A stretch of 40,936 nt of DNA. Source: Zygnema cylindricum. Lineage: Eukaryota; Streptophyta; Zygnematophyceae; Zygnematales; Zygnemataceae. Of the stretch, positions 29,323 to 39,150 are shown in pieces (positions within the stretch are counted from its first letter, which is position 1; each line of letters begins with the position of its first letter). Under the pieces are notes generated by a model that was given only the letters and a program-made list of their open reading frames with translations, made no database searches and was not told the origin of the DNA. The position numbers and the translations under genes were made by a program. Location of the stretch: assembly GCA_037447655.1 (NCBI GenBank), contig JBBHKE010000068.1, positions 72,527 to 113,462 of the forward strand, in the 5' to 3' direction.

Positions 29323-30627
29323 TTAGCCGCCAAATTCGCAGTCCCTATAGAACCACGAATTTGCGGGTTCAGAGTATGGCTCCCAATTCATTGGTAGGCA
29401 GCCGTCATGCCACCACTGGTGACAGTGTTCGCACATTAGCAGAAGGTCGGACATAGAGGACCCATTGCAAGCAGAGGAACAGGACGTTGGTTCTGCAAAA
29501 TAGGTGAGGTGGAAAGTGGGCTCGTCTTCTAACCCTTGCAGGTGGTAAGGAGCCACATTGATCTGATTTTCTTTAATTTTGCGGCCATCCTTCCCCTCCA
29601 AGGTAAGAACCCCTTTGTTAGAGACCTCCACTACTTTTAGTATCACTCGTCCGGCCGAAATGTCCAAAGTATCCTTCTTCTGTTGCATGCGATACACAAA
29701 ATCCCCGGGTACGAATCGTCGTTGCCGTGGGACATAATTTCCGCTCCGGGGTTGGGAATACCAAAGCTGATCCCTGTGCTGAGCAGCCTGTAAATTGCCC
29801 ATAGCGAAGGGTATTTCCCGGTAAAATAATTTGGCCCGATCGACAATCAGTTTCTCGACAGTCCCCTGGGTGTCCATTTCCGGAAGCACAACCGCCTGAG
29901 CCAAGGCAGCTCCTGGTAGGATGGGATGTCAGCCAAAGAGAATGAAGTAAGGGCTAAGGAGTGGAGGGAGGCTTGCCTACTGAACCTGTATCCCATGGCA
30001 ATCCCAGGCACCCGTCTGTCCCATTCCCCCAAATCCTCTTTTACGGCATATTTTCGTGGTGACCGCTTCACTTTCTGTACGCACCTCTCAGCGAAACCCT
30101 CGGCTTGGGGGTGGTCTCGGCTGGTCAACCGGTGGTCAATGAGGCACTCTTTGAGAAGTTTAGAATATTCTCTAGCAAACTCGGAACCCTGATCTGTGAG
30201 AACTTTGGCCGGTGCTCCAAATTGGGACAACACTCTTTGCAAGAATGCGTCCGCGATTGCTTTTGACTCCTTTCAGGGAAGAACCACCAGTTTGATCCAT
30301 TTGGAGAAGTCTTTAATTATTACCAAAACAAAACGGTTTCCCCTCCGGCTGGTTGGAAGTGGTCCCAGCAGATCTAGTGACCACCTGTAAAACATCCCCT
30401 AGATGGGGAGAGAATGAAGTTCTGTTCCACCATTTTTGTCAAAGGCGGCTTTCACCCGGTCAGAAGAAGGGCACCTCTGAACCACACGGTTCACCTAGGC
30501 CCGCAACCCATGCCACCAGTACGACTCGGTAACCAGTGAGGTTGTTCGTTTCTGTCCGAAGTGCCCGCATTGCTGGTGAAGTTGAACAATGAGGGTTTCT
30601 CGATCTGTCAGAGGAGGAACCACTTTC
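29323..30627 (-). pseudogene. Gypsy integrase with C-terminal PHD-like zinc finger
   Basis: On the minus strand after the solo LTR: an HHCC-like zinc region (QLHQQCGHFGQKRT, SYWWHGL, VVQRCPSSD, where the last expected Cys is Ser). The integrase core follows, with catalytic Asp in SLDLLGPLP (30374-30372), Asp in LTDQGSEF (30194-30192) and Glu in AEGFAERC (30089-30087). A one-base insertion near 29950 and a TGA near 29927 (CGA to TGA type) break it. The last frame (29904-29323, 193 codons) has the SH3-like integrase end (RFVPGDFVYRMQQKKDTL). It then has Cys142, Cys146, Cys158, Cys161, His166, Cys169, Trp184 and Cys189 in a PHD-like arrangement. The seventh ligand is Tyr186 where Cys is expected, one G-to-A change. 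In life the integrase would insert the element and the finger might read histone tails. Confidence 0.8.
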
Positions 30628-31823
30628 TGAAACTCTGAGACCTCCATTGGCCCTCAGAGTAAGCAGATCCAAAAAGAAGCTTATCTAGATAGTGTCGATT
30701 CCAAGTTGATATAAACCCAAATGACTGACCCCTTGACAATCAAAACCCGAATATAGATTCACCCCTATGAAATAACACTTTCTGTGTGGTCAGTTCCACC
30801 ACAAAATGGAAAGTTACAATATACGATTTGGACACATTCACCCACTTTGACTTTCCCTTAGAAATATCGCCACCCTGGCAGACAAAAACTCTGACCGACT
30901 ACACCCCTGTGTAGCCTGGACTCCCCTGAGTCCGCAGCAAAAAAAATCACTGAAAATGGTCAAGTAAATTGATAGTTATGGCTGGCCAAAGTTTGCCATT
31001 TATACAAGGTGCTCTCTGGGAGAGGCAGCTACTTACCCAAAATTTTCTAAGTCCTATTTCCCCTCTAAAACTCTATCTATTGAAGTACGGCACCAATCAA
31101 ATTACTGTGTCGTACAGAAAAGTACAGGTGCCGGTGTACTTTCTGTACGGCCATTGTACAACATGGCCAAATTGTCGACACGTGTCATAGACGGATTCGT
31201 TCCCGCAATCTACGGAGTCGCCGCAATCCAACATTGTCGCGCCACGTGTCACATGAAGTGGCGATGGCTCAAAAACGCCAAAAGTACATGTTCCGTGATC
31301 GCGGCACCTATCGCGGCCGTCCGATCAAAAACCGGCTATAATCTTAGCCGCTGAAATTCGACGCGCGGTATTTGTTTCGCTATCGAAACAAATGCGCGGT
31401 ATCCGTTTCGTATCCGTACTGTACTCCGTACTATATTAAAACGGTATCTATGTACTAAGAATCTATTTCCCGTTAAACGATTTAGTCTACGCGTAACAAT
31501 TTATAATGTAATCAAACCTAATGTAATGTAACACTAGTTCTAGGTGTAACGGTTAAAGGCAACGACTACGCCGACTTGTCGGACGGCAGGTTCTAGGTTC
31601 AATACCTGGGTCCGTCAAGTACATTTTGTTAAATCTACCTAATTCACTTCCTGTCTTCTCTAGAGAGTTTAGGTAGCCATGGCTCTAGCTCCCTTTCCAG
31701 CCTTCAGTGACTACAACAAGTGTGGGAGCTTGTGTGGGAGCTTGGAGAAGGGGAGTTAGAGGCAGACCGCCTCAACTCTTTTTCTATTCTAATACAGACC
31801 TAGAAAATACTCAAATATCAACA
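30628..31823 (-). mobile_element. Solo copia LTR (family C, 1196 bp)
   Basis: Runs TGAAACTCTGAGACCTCC...AATATCAACA on the plus strand, related to the family A and B LTRs and about 150 bp longer. It is flanked by an exact 5-bp duplication CTTTC (30623-30627 and 31824-31828), so it is a complete solo LTR left by LTR-LTR recombination. It contains GCCACGTG at 31251-31258 and the hairpin CTAGG-TTCAATA-CCTGG at 31593-31609. Removing it with one duplication copy rejoins the gypsy pol frame (KWADGTR to KVVPPLTD). Confidence 0.92.
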
Positions 31824-31828
31824 CTTTC

Positions 31829-32129
31829 CTTGTCCCATCGGCCCATTTTCTGAGAAGAATGCCTCAATCCCATTCATACGCCGCCATCGAGGTTTGAACA
31901 CGTGACAAATGACTCCCGGCCAAGTGAGGAAGAGGAGAACCATTCTGGATGGACTGGAGGGAACCAGTGTCATTCCAAATATCCTTGCGGCCAGATCTAA
32001 TTGGAGCATGCCCCTCGACGTCCGCCGCAAAATTCGACAGTTCTCCTTCAGTCGAGGCAGCCAAATGAAGGGGGAGGAAGCCCGGATAAGTCCCCAGCTG
32101 AGCTTTGGGTCTTCATCGTGCTAAGCCCC
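31829..32129 (-). pseudogene. Gypsy RNase H to integrase linker
   Basis: The minus strand continues from RNase H (about 32150) towards the integrase zinc region. Coding is broken, with pieces such as DIWNDTGS and FSENGPMGQGK in different frames. It ends at the solo LTR. Confidence 0.6.
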
Positions 32130-33870
32130 TGTAAAGTCTGTAGTGGAAGAGTCACGATTCCTGCTGAGTCCATCTGCATTCCCATTTATCTCCTCTGCTC
32201 GGTGGATGATGCTAAAATCGTATTCCTGCAAAATGAGAACCCATCGGGCCAGCTTCCCACTCAACTCACTGTTCTCCATTATCCATTTGAGGGGCAGGTG
32301 ATCCGTAATAAGGGTGAAGTGTACTCCATAGAGGTAAGGCTTGAAGTGCTAGATGGCCCATACTGCGGCGAGTAATTCCCCGTGGTAACTGCTGTAATTC
32401 CCCTCAGCTTTGTTATTGCTCCGGTTAGCGTAAGCCACTACGTATTCCGCCCCTGCATCGTCTAATTGAGCTAACACTGCCCCCAATCCGCACCTGCTCC
32501 AATCAGTATAAAGGAGAAAAGGTCGTTGGTGATCGGACATATGGAGCACTGGATGTTGCTTGAGGGAGTCTTTCAAGAACTGAAAAGCGATCTGCTGTTC
32601 TTTCAACGCCTGCCACTTGTGGTCCTTTCGCAATAATTGATTCAATGGCTGGGCGTGGCTGCTGAATTCGGGAATAAACCTCCGGTAATAGTTGGCCAAA
32701 CCTAGGAAGGTGCAGAGGGCAGAAATTTCCTGCCAGGGTGGAAGTGCGTCGAGAGGTGCCACGTTAACTATGTGGGGACCCATTGTCCCAAGAGTCACCT
32801 CATGACCCAGATAAATGATTTTTTGCACCCCAAAAATTCCCTTCCTCGGATGGCACTTCAAGCCCGCTGCTTGGAGAGCACGGAGAACAATCTGTATATG
32901 CTCCAAATGTTCTTCGAATGTCTTGGAGAAAATGATTACATCGTCGATGTAACACCATGCGCAATGAATTCCCCGGAGGGCCTCGTCCATAGGCCGTTGG
33001 AATTTTGCAGGTGCATTTTTGAGACCAAATGGCATGTACAGCCATTCATACAACCTGAATCCTGCCCAAAAAGCTGTCCTCTCTCGGTGCTTTGGCTCCA
33101 TTTCAATCTGGTGGAATCCATTCTTCATATCCAACCTGGAATAAATGGTGGCCCCGGCAAGAGAATCGAAGATCTCTTCTGGGGTAGGCATTAAATAACG
33201 ATCAGAAACAGTTGCCGTGTTGAGCATTCGATAGTCTCCACACATCCGAAAATCTACAGTTTTCCCGGAGGAGTCTTTCTTTGGCGGGAGTACTATTGGA
33301 GAGGCAAACCCATGTAGCCCGGTACTCTCCTGCACAAGCCCTGCGTCCACCAAAGTATGCACCTTTGCGGTGATGAACTCCTTCTCGTTGAAGCTGAGAG
33401 GATACAGTTTCTGCGAAACAGTTGACGTCTCATCGGTCAAATCTATCCGAAAAGGGGTCCCCTTATAGATTCCTATATCTCTGTCAGACAAAGAGAACAC
33501 CTGCCCGTTCTCCTCTAACAGCTTGGAGAGTCGGGCCTTCTGATGTGGATCTAACTATTCCCCTAGAGTCCAATCCAACTTTCCGGGTTCCACTGCAGCC
33601 AATGCTTTCGGCGGTCGACCCCAGAGGGAGATGTCAAATTTAAGCTCTACCTCTGGATCTGTCCCTTGCTCGGCTGTTAAAACGCTGCTGTTGACAATTT
33701 CCTTTCCTAAGCCTTCTCTCCGCCCTAATGAGGAAACTCCTGGGTTCAGTATGTTATCTGAATGTAATTTTGTGAATTTTTCTCTTATTGCCTTTCTCCC
33801 CCCCTCAAGCTGCACAGTAGCTTGCATGGCCAACAATTGTGGAGCTTGAAAGGTATGTTGTTTATGAATT
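32130..33870 (-). pseudogene. Gypsy reverse transcriptase and RNase H
   Basis: On the minus strand, the N-terminal part (MLAMQATVQLEGGRK at 33836 to LDWTLGE) ends in TAG near 33555 and resumes as LDPHQKARLSKLLEENGQ, then VFSLSDRDIGIYKGTPFRID. RT blocks include VDFRMCGDYRMLN, YSRLDMKNGFHQIEM, PFGLKNAPAKFQ and the catalytic YIDD (32951-32940). These are Ty3/gypsy-type motifs. RNase H follows: FLLYTDWSRCGLGAVLAQ, then HGELLAAVWAI with an in-frame TAG near 32350, then LITDHLPLKWIMEN. The main uninterrupted stretch spans 33500-32349 (383 codons). The substitutions creating stops are of the C-to-T kind. Confidence 0.92.
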
Positions 33871-33879
33871 TAGAGATTG

Positions 33880-35004
33880 TAGGCTAGAGAATGCCAGAAA
33901 ATGTTGCAACACCCATAAAATTGCATTCAAATCCATACTTTGCCTTATCAAACTACACCTTTTTGAGTTTGAGACCTCGGTGTTGTTGTGGTTTCTTGTT
34001 GAAATCCCATTGCCTGTTCGCGTTCTTCAATACTTGGTGTTGTCCACGTACGGTTGTTCTGTCAAATATCATTCCTGGTGCTCCATTCTGGTAAGCATGG
34101 CTGTTGGGGAATGTTACCATGGTTGGTAGGGCTTTCCGTGGATTCCCGGGCTGATTGCAACAGTAGAAGGGTGCTTGGTCGGCTTTGGTCTCGGGGGTGG
34201 CCATTCGCCCTGGTCCGAGAATCTGCTGAACTGTGATGGTAGGATCCGCAACTTGTGTTTTCAACAGCTGTTGGAGGATAGGAAGAGGAACCAAGTTCGT
34301 CCAATAAGCCTGACTTTGTGGGCTCTTGATCTGATCTGAGCTGCGTCAAACACTATGGGAGTCCCCTGAACCTGAGTTACTTCGTTCCAGCTGCTGACCA
34401 CCTGTTTTCTTTTGTCATATGTGGGGTGAACATTTTCCAGGATGTACCCCATTGGCGTGTTATGACGTTTCTGTATCTGTGTTATCAGTCGCGTCATCTG
34501 GAAGAATGTTGTGCTAAGGACATCTTGGTGTCCCCTGCCGTGTCCTGCTAACGAATACCCTTGGCATGGCCATCCAGCGACCACCAAATCTACTCGTCCT
34601 AGCTTTTCCAAATGTGAATTGGTGATGTTGTCCACATTCTGGTGAAGCTTGCGGTGAGAGTTAGACATGGCAGGTATTGGGAGTTGTTGTGGGTAAAGTT
34701 GGTGAAGCTGTTGTAGTCTATACTCGATGACTGCACGGGCGTCCGGGTCAATCTCGACTGACGAGTATGTTTCTACTCTATATCCAGCTTCCAAGTCGGT
34801 TTTTAGGTCGGAACTGATATCGGAAAATAATGATAGAATCGTGAGTCCCGAGGGCGAGATCTCCAGTGACACCACTTGTCGATTGAAGTCCTTCCCGTTT
34901 TGAGAAACTGTCGGAAGTTCTAACCGGAGAACCTTTGCTGTTCCGTGCGGTATGGCGGCAAAGCTTCTGTCCACTTCCCGCCGAAGTGTGGCCATCTGTA
35001 CCAA
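33880..35004 (-). pseudogene. Cytosine-5 DNA methyltransferase domain inside the gypsy polyprotein
   Basis: Would transfer methyl groups from S-adenosylmethionine to cytosine C5. The 247-codon open frame (35004-34261) shows motif I (GLTILSLFSDIS, residues 53-64, where the glycines of FxGxG are Asp62 and Ser64), SSVEIDPDA (81-89), motif IV with the catalytic Cys147 in WPCQGYS, motif VI ENV (190-192) and motif VIII around SRAHKVRL (226-233). The S-x-A-H-x-x-R form of motif VIII resembles DNMT3/DRM enzymes more than DNMT1. After frameshifts, the C-terminal half continues: a motif IX-like ALPTMVTF region near 34115, EREQAMGF at 34025-34002, and a motif X-like SMDLNAILW ending near 33912. It lies in frame continuity with the protease upstream (one TAG near 35050) and precedes RT. 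It is inactive as it stands. Confidence 0.88.
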
Positions 35005-35049
35005 TTTATTATAATACTCCCTTTCCCACCGCTTGGAAATAGGGAATTG

Positions 35050-35796
35050 CTACATGGAGTCAACAATATTTGTGGAGTCTCCGAATAGCTCTGAAGGTGT
35101 TGATGCAGAGTATACGGGATAGCATCTAGATACCGCAATAGTTGGTTTCCCCCGGTTCCATAAAACCAGGGGGTCCTCCACTTTGGTGCCCTTTGGGTCC
35201 TCCGGGTCTGAAACTGTAATCTGTTCCTTCCACACGCTCAATTCCATGTTCAACCTGGTCCAAGTAGCCATACCCAGCAAAATTTCAAACTGCTTACCTT
35301 CCACCACTAGGAAGGGGAGTTGAATTAGTACGAATTAGCCCGCATCATCAGCAAAATTGATTTCCATTGCCTTGATGATGCCGTATACTGGTTGGCTCCC
35401 ACTGCTGACCGTACACAGACAAATGTCACTTAGGCTGATTTTCGGCCGGAGTTCCTCGGGCATTTGTTGTAATGCTGATGTGGTGATGAGATTTGGGAGA
35501 GCTCTACTTTCTACCACGGTATCCTGATACCCGCCATATCCATTGAGTTTAAAGTTTCCCGTCCTGTTAAGAATAAGAGCCACCGACAGGGCCTTATAAT
35601 CTCTATCCGCCACAGAAGTTTTTGGTTCTACCGCCATGAAGCTTGTCTTGGGTGGTTCTGCCAACGCGACCCTTTCCCTCCTGGTGTGAATCTCTTCCCC
35701 TAATGCATGTTTGTGTGTTTCTTCAGCCAAATTGTGAGAGGAGGCTAACGTTTTGACGTGAGTCAGCGTGTAGTGCATCAAGTGTCGTACTAACAT
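35050..35796 (-). pseudogene. Gypsy aspartic protease region
   Basis: The minus strand shows DTVVESRALPNLITTSAL, the position of a retroviral-type active site (V-V-D-S-G-A), but Asp is Glu (35511-35509) and Gly is Arg (35505-35503). The domain continues through SGSQPVYGIIKAMEINFADDAG, a stop, then KQFEILLGMATWTRLNMEL, the second hydrophobic-Gly block of such proteases. About 75 residues of linker separate it from the methyltransferase. The loss of the catalytic Asp means it could not act. Confidence 0.75.
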
Positions 35797-35858
35797 TACT
35801 ACCGGCTTGGAGGAAGGAGGGAGAGCTTTGGGTGATGAAATGGGTGAATCGTCGTCTT

Positions 35859-37320
35859 CTAATTTCTCCTGTTCCCCCCCCGTGCTTCCTCACTTTCTTC
35901 GTCAGAATTCCTTGTTGGAGGTGTCATCGACGGATCTGTGGTTGGTCTTTCAGCCAGGTATCGGTCGAACCATTCCTGAACTGTCGCAGTGGTTGAAGGA
36001 TCTTTTTCCGGCTGGGGTTTCTTAAAATCTTCAGAACCAGGGGGAAGTTTCTTTGGGGAGGCCAGAGGCGTATGAGTTTGCTTTAGGCCCAGCCCAATGT
36101 CACTGTTCAAGAGGACCGCTCTGGGTGTGAAAGATAAAGAAACGGTGGCTTTGCGGCTGTGGTCCCTTTGTTCTATCGGCTGTTTGTCCTTTCTCTGAGA
36201 GGACGTTGTAGAGCGCAGTTGCCTACGACTGTCCCCTACGCCAACGTTCCAGGCTCTGAATAGAAATGTCCGAGCATGATGAGCCTTTGGAGGCACCATA
36301 TCCCATCCCATTAGGTCATCATCGTCACCACCCACCATGGTTTGCTGTTCCAGCTCTGCCAGCTTTTGCAGCAGTTCTTGTTTTTGTTTTCGACTGGCAC
36401 TCTAATTGTCCTGAGCTGCCTACCCGGTAGGCCCGAATGAATTTCGAACAGCCACATAATGTTTGGTGGCCATTGCTGGCGTATCAATGGTGGACAATTT
36501 GGTCTTCTGACAGAGGCTGGAGAGAGGGTTGAACAGAGTCTGAGGGGTTTCATTCTTCAAACGTCAAAAGTCGGTGAACTCCATGATTGCTATTTCGTTC
36601 CTTTCTGTATAAAGGAGTCTCTAGGCGTCTAGGAGGGTCGTGCAGGGAGTTGGATTGGCAATCATCCAGGTGGTTGCCTCGGCGGCTTGGACGGCATGGA
36701 GATGATTGACATAGGCCCCACCTTGGGCCTGGAGCTTCATGTCTATAGTGAATGTGGATGTGATAGGAGCAGCGGCGGCGGCGGCCAAGTCGGCGGTTGC
36801 TTGAAGAAACTTGGCGTCCAAGTCTGGATCTGATATTTTTATACCGGGAGCCATCAACACGGGTTGACGCCCCTTATAATCGGCCAACGCCCCCCCGGCT
36901 AAATAATTGACCAACATTGGAAAAAGAGTTGTTTTGAAATCTAGTGGGATGGCTCCCCCCCCTGTATTTGTTAATTTCGGATTGTGTGAAAGATTTCCAC
37001 AGCAGTTCAAAATCAAAAAAATCTATCCCAGAGTTATCCCCTGTGAAGATCCGGACGTCCCTCATTTTCTTTTCCTCCTCCGTACTACTGATGAATCGAG
37101 GTGAGGCCTGTCCGGTGGGACAGAATAACTGAGCCGGTGAGGTTGCTCCGTAATCTTGAATCTCCGAATCCGAACCGGTCTCTCCTCCAATATGAAGTGC
37201 GGTATTAGCAGCAGTGATTCCTTCTCCCACGGAGGAAGGTCTTGCTCTCAAAGAAGATGGTAGATCAACTGCTCCTCTATATTTAGGAGAGGCTTGTTTT
37301 CCATTTAACACTGTCTCCAC
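35859..37320 (-). pseudogene. Gypsy Gag region
   Basis: On the minus strand from METVLNGKQASPKYRG (37320): a low-complexity N-terminus, then RIFTGDNSGIDFFDFELLWKSF, a capsid-like opening (F-x-G-x...W). Frames then change through SHNPKLTNTGGGAIPLDF, ADLAAAAAAPITSTF and MKLQAQGGAYVNHLHAVQAAE, and a further frame with NETPQTLFNPL. A 159-codon frame (36338-35859) rich in charged residues follows (DDDDLMGWDM..., VQEWFDRYLAERP). No CCHC knuckle was found. Assignment rests mainly on position before the protease and on composition. Confidence 0.6.
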
Positions 37321-37449
37321 CGATGGAATATGCAGGCGAGGTCAAGGCCCTCGGGAGATGGCTGGCGACGGAGAAAGAGACGGCTGGAACCTCTGAGACG
37401 AGTGTGTCTGTCTTTTGAAGGGTGTCAGTCTCCGGTACCGCCTTTTGAT

Positions 37450-37910
37450 GAAGACCGACATTTAATATTGGTCGTCTAAATAAAATGTCGTTTCATTAAT
37501 TCTGTGCGGTCCGGAATTCGTGCGGTCTAATCAATTTTCGTGTACAGTCCATTCTGTAATCAGTTAAATGAAACATATTGTGTCGTTCATGTTTATATAA
37601 TTATTGTACCCTATATATCTAGCACTAATCCTAGACTATAGCATAAAGCTACCGGCTATCAAACTCTTGACGGACGTCATGTACCAGGATCAAGTCCTAG
37701 GTTCGTCAAGACCCTTTTGGTAAACCTACCAAAAACTACAACATGTCTCTCTCTCTGGGCAGCTGCCATTGCTCTAGCTTCTTCTCCAACCTTCAGTGAC
37801 TGCGACAAGTGTGGGGGTTTGGAGAGTGGAGCGAGGGGCAGGCTGCCTTTGGTGACTTCCAATATTTTTTTTTCCTTTATTCAGACCTAGAAAATACATT
37901 CATTTCAACA
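37450..37910 (-). repeat. Truncated copia-type LTR fragment
   Basis: It ends TCATTTCAACA on the plus strand like the other LTRs. It shares the blocks around 'cttcagtgactgcgacaagtg', 'gctctagcttcttctcc' and 'gacctagaaaatac', and the T-arm hairpin CCAGG-ATCAAGT-CCTAG at 37684-37700, framed by CTTGACG/CGTCAAG. The other half of the LTR is missing at the gypsy junction; the left edge is approximate. Confidence 0.75.
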
Positions 37911-37918
37911 AATGATTC

Positions 37919-38190
37919 TAAATTTTTCATTATACTATTTAAGGTGCTTTTTGAATGAGTGTTAATAACTATATTACAGTGTCGTTCTTAATAGTGTGGC
38001 GTACGGTCGGTGTCTAACTCTACAAAATTATACTTTATTAAGAAAAAAAATACAAATAATGATTTAATACAGGCCATTATCATGTAAGTGCGTTATAACA
38101 AACCGTGTAGTAGAAACGTCATAGTGATGATAAACAGTACGTTTTGTCAGATTTAGTACGAATACCTAATCTACATTAGAGATATTCAGC
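37919..38190 (+). repeat. Diverged ~960-bp tandem repeat, copy 1 (best-conserved block)
   Basis: Aligns with 38881-39150 at an offset of about 960 bp: TTTAAGGT near 37940/38902, the identical 17-mer GCGTACGGTCGGTGTCT at 37999 and 38961, and AAACGTCATAGTGA at 38114 and 39073. The next landmark, GATTC(G/A)(C/T)G followed by GTGT/GTTT, recurs near 38323, 39293 and 40418, suggesting a third, more diverged unit. Confidence 0.7.
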
Positions 38191-38880
38191 GCGTCAAACT
38201 AGAAAACTTAAATAAATTAGAGTAAATTCGTTTTTGACAAAGTTCTTTTCTACAAATTAGAGTTCATAACTCTAATTTTTTTTTCTTTTTTTACTCTAGT
38301 TTTTTCTTCATTATAATTACGATTCGTGGTTTACTGTACAGGTCGCAAACGGTTAATCGAAACCGTAACCAACCGTTAACCCACCGTCCGCGTCGGATCT
38401 GGAACGGATTCGGTTGCCAAATTTGGGGGGCCAGGCAATTTGGGCGGTTCATTCACAGAAAAAAAAAATCGGTTACAGTCTGGTAAGAAAAAATCGAAAA
38501 TTTTGTACTATCTATACTATCCAACATTATTGTACTTTGTACTTTTATTATCGTGGAAGGTATATGGGAGATGTACCACTAATTTTGTACTAATTCTGGG
38601 ACGGGCGGGTACGACTAGTCGCAAAAAATCGAGTTTCGGTTAACTTTTCTTTTCGTAAACACGTTTCAGGTAACGGTTAACAATTTAGGAGCGTGATATA
38701 ACCCAGTCAGTTTTAGGGTAATGAGATTTAAAAAAAAAAAACAGTCGATTTCGGTTATCTAAAATTTTGACTTTTGCGACCCTTGTTCTACACTACATAG
38801 TAACTCGTAATTAGCGTTTTTGACGCTAATTCCATTACCCCGAATTTTGACCCTAAAACCTTAAATAGAGTAAATAAATC

Positions 38881-39150
38881 TAAAATTTTCTTTACATTAT
38901 TTAAGGTACTTTTAAATTTCGTGTTAAAAACTCTAATACAGTGTCTTTTTAAATATTGAGGCGTACGGTCGGTGTCTGACCGTGCAAAACTATACTTAAT
39001 TAAGTAAAAACGTTCAAAAAAATATTTAATTTACGGTGTTATCATGTAACTTCGTTACAAACCGCCTAGTTTAAACGTCATAGTGACGCGAAAAATGTTT
39101 GTTTTGTCAGATTCTGTACGTGTATTGAATTTAGTGTAAGGATATATAAC
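38881..39150 (+). repeat. Diverged ~960-bp tandem repeat, copy 2
   Basis: Partner of 37919-38190, sharing the landmarks named there. Insertions of a few bases account for the shift in offset from 962 to 959. Confidence 0.7.

Larger units (their letters stand above)
29274..37440 (-). mobile_element. Decayed Ty3/gypsy element with DNA methyltransferase and PHD-like modules
   Basis: Minus-strand order from right to left: gag (37320-35859), aspartic protease (35796-35050), cytosine-5 DNA methyltransferase (35004-33880), reverse transcriptase and RNase H (33870-32130), integrase zinc finger and core, integrase C-terminus and PHD-like finger (to 29323). No LTR or primer site separates the methyltransferase from its neighbours, so it is part of the element. 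A solo copia LTR interrupts it at 30628-31823. Many stops and frameshifts show it is dead. The right boundary is uncertain: between about 37430 and 37460 the sequence passes into a copia-type LTR fragment, and no gypsy 5' LTR is seen. Confidence 0.88.

Noticed and set aside
38440-38643. Plus-strand 67-codon ORF in AT-rich DNA
   Set aside because: Low-complexity Lys/Tyr/Leu content from A and T runs; no homology is recognisable.
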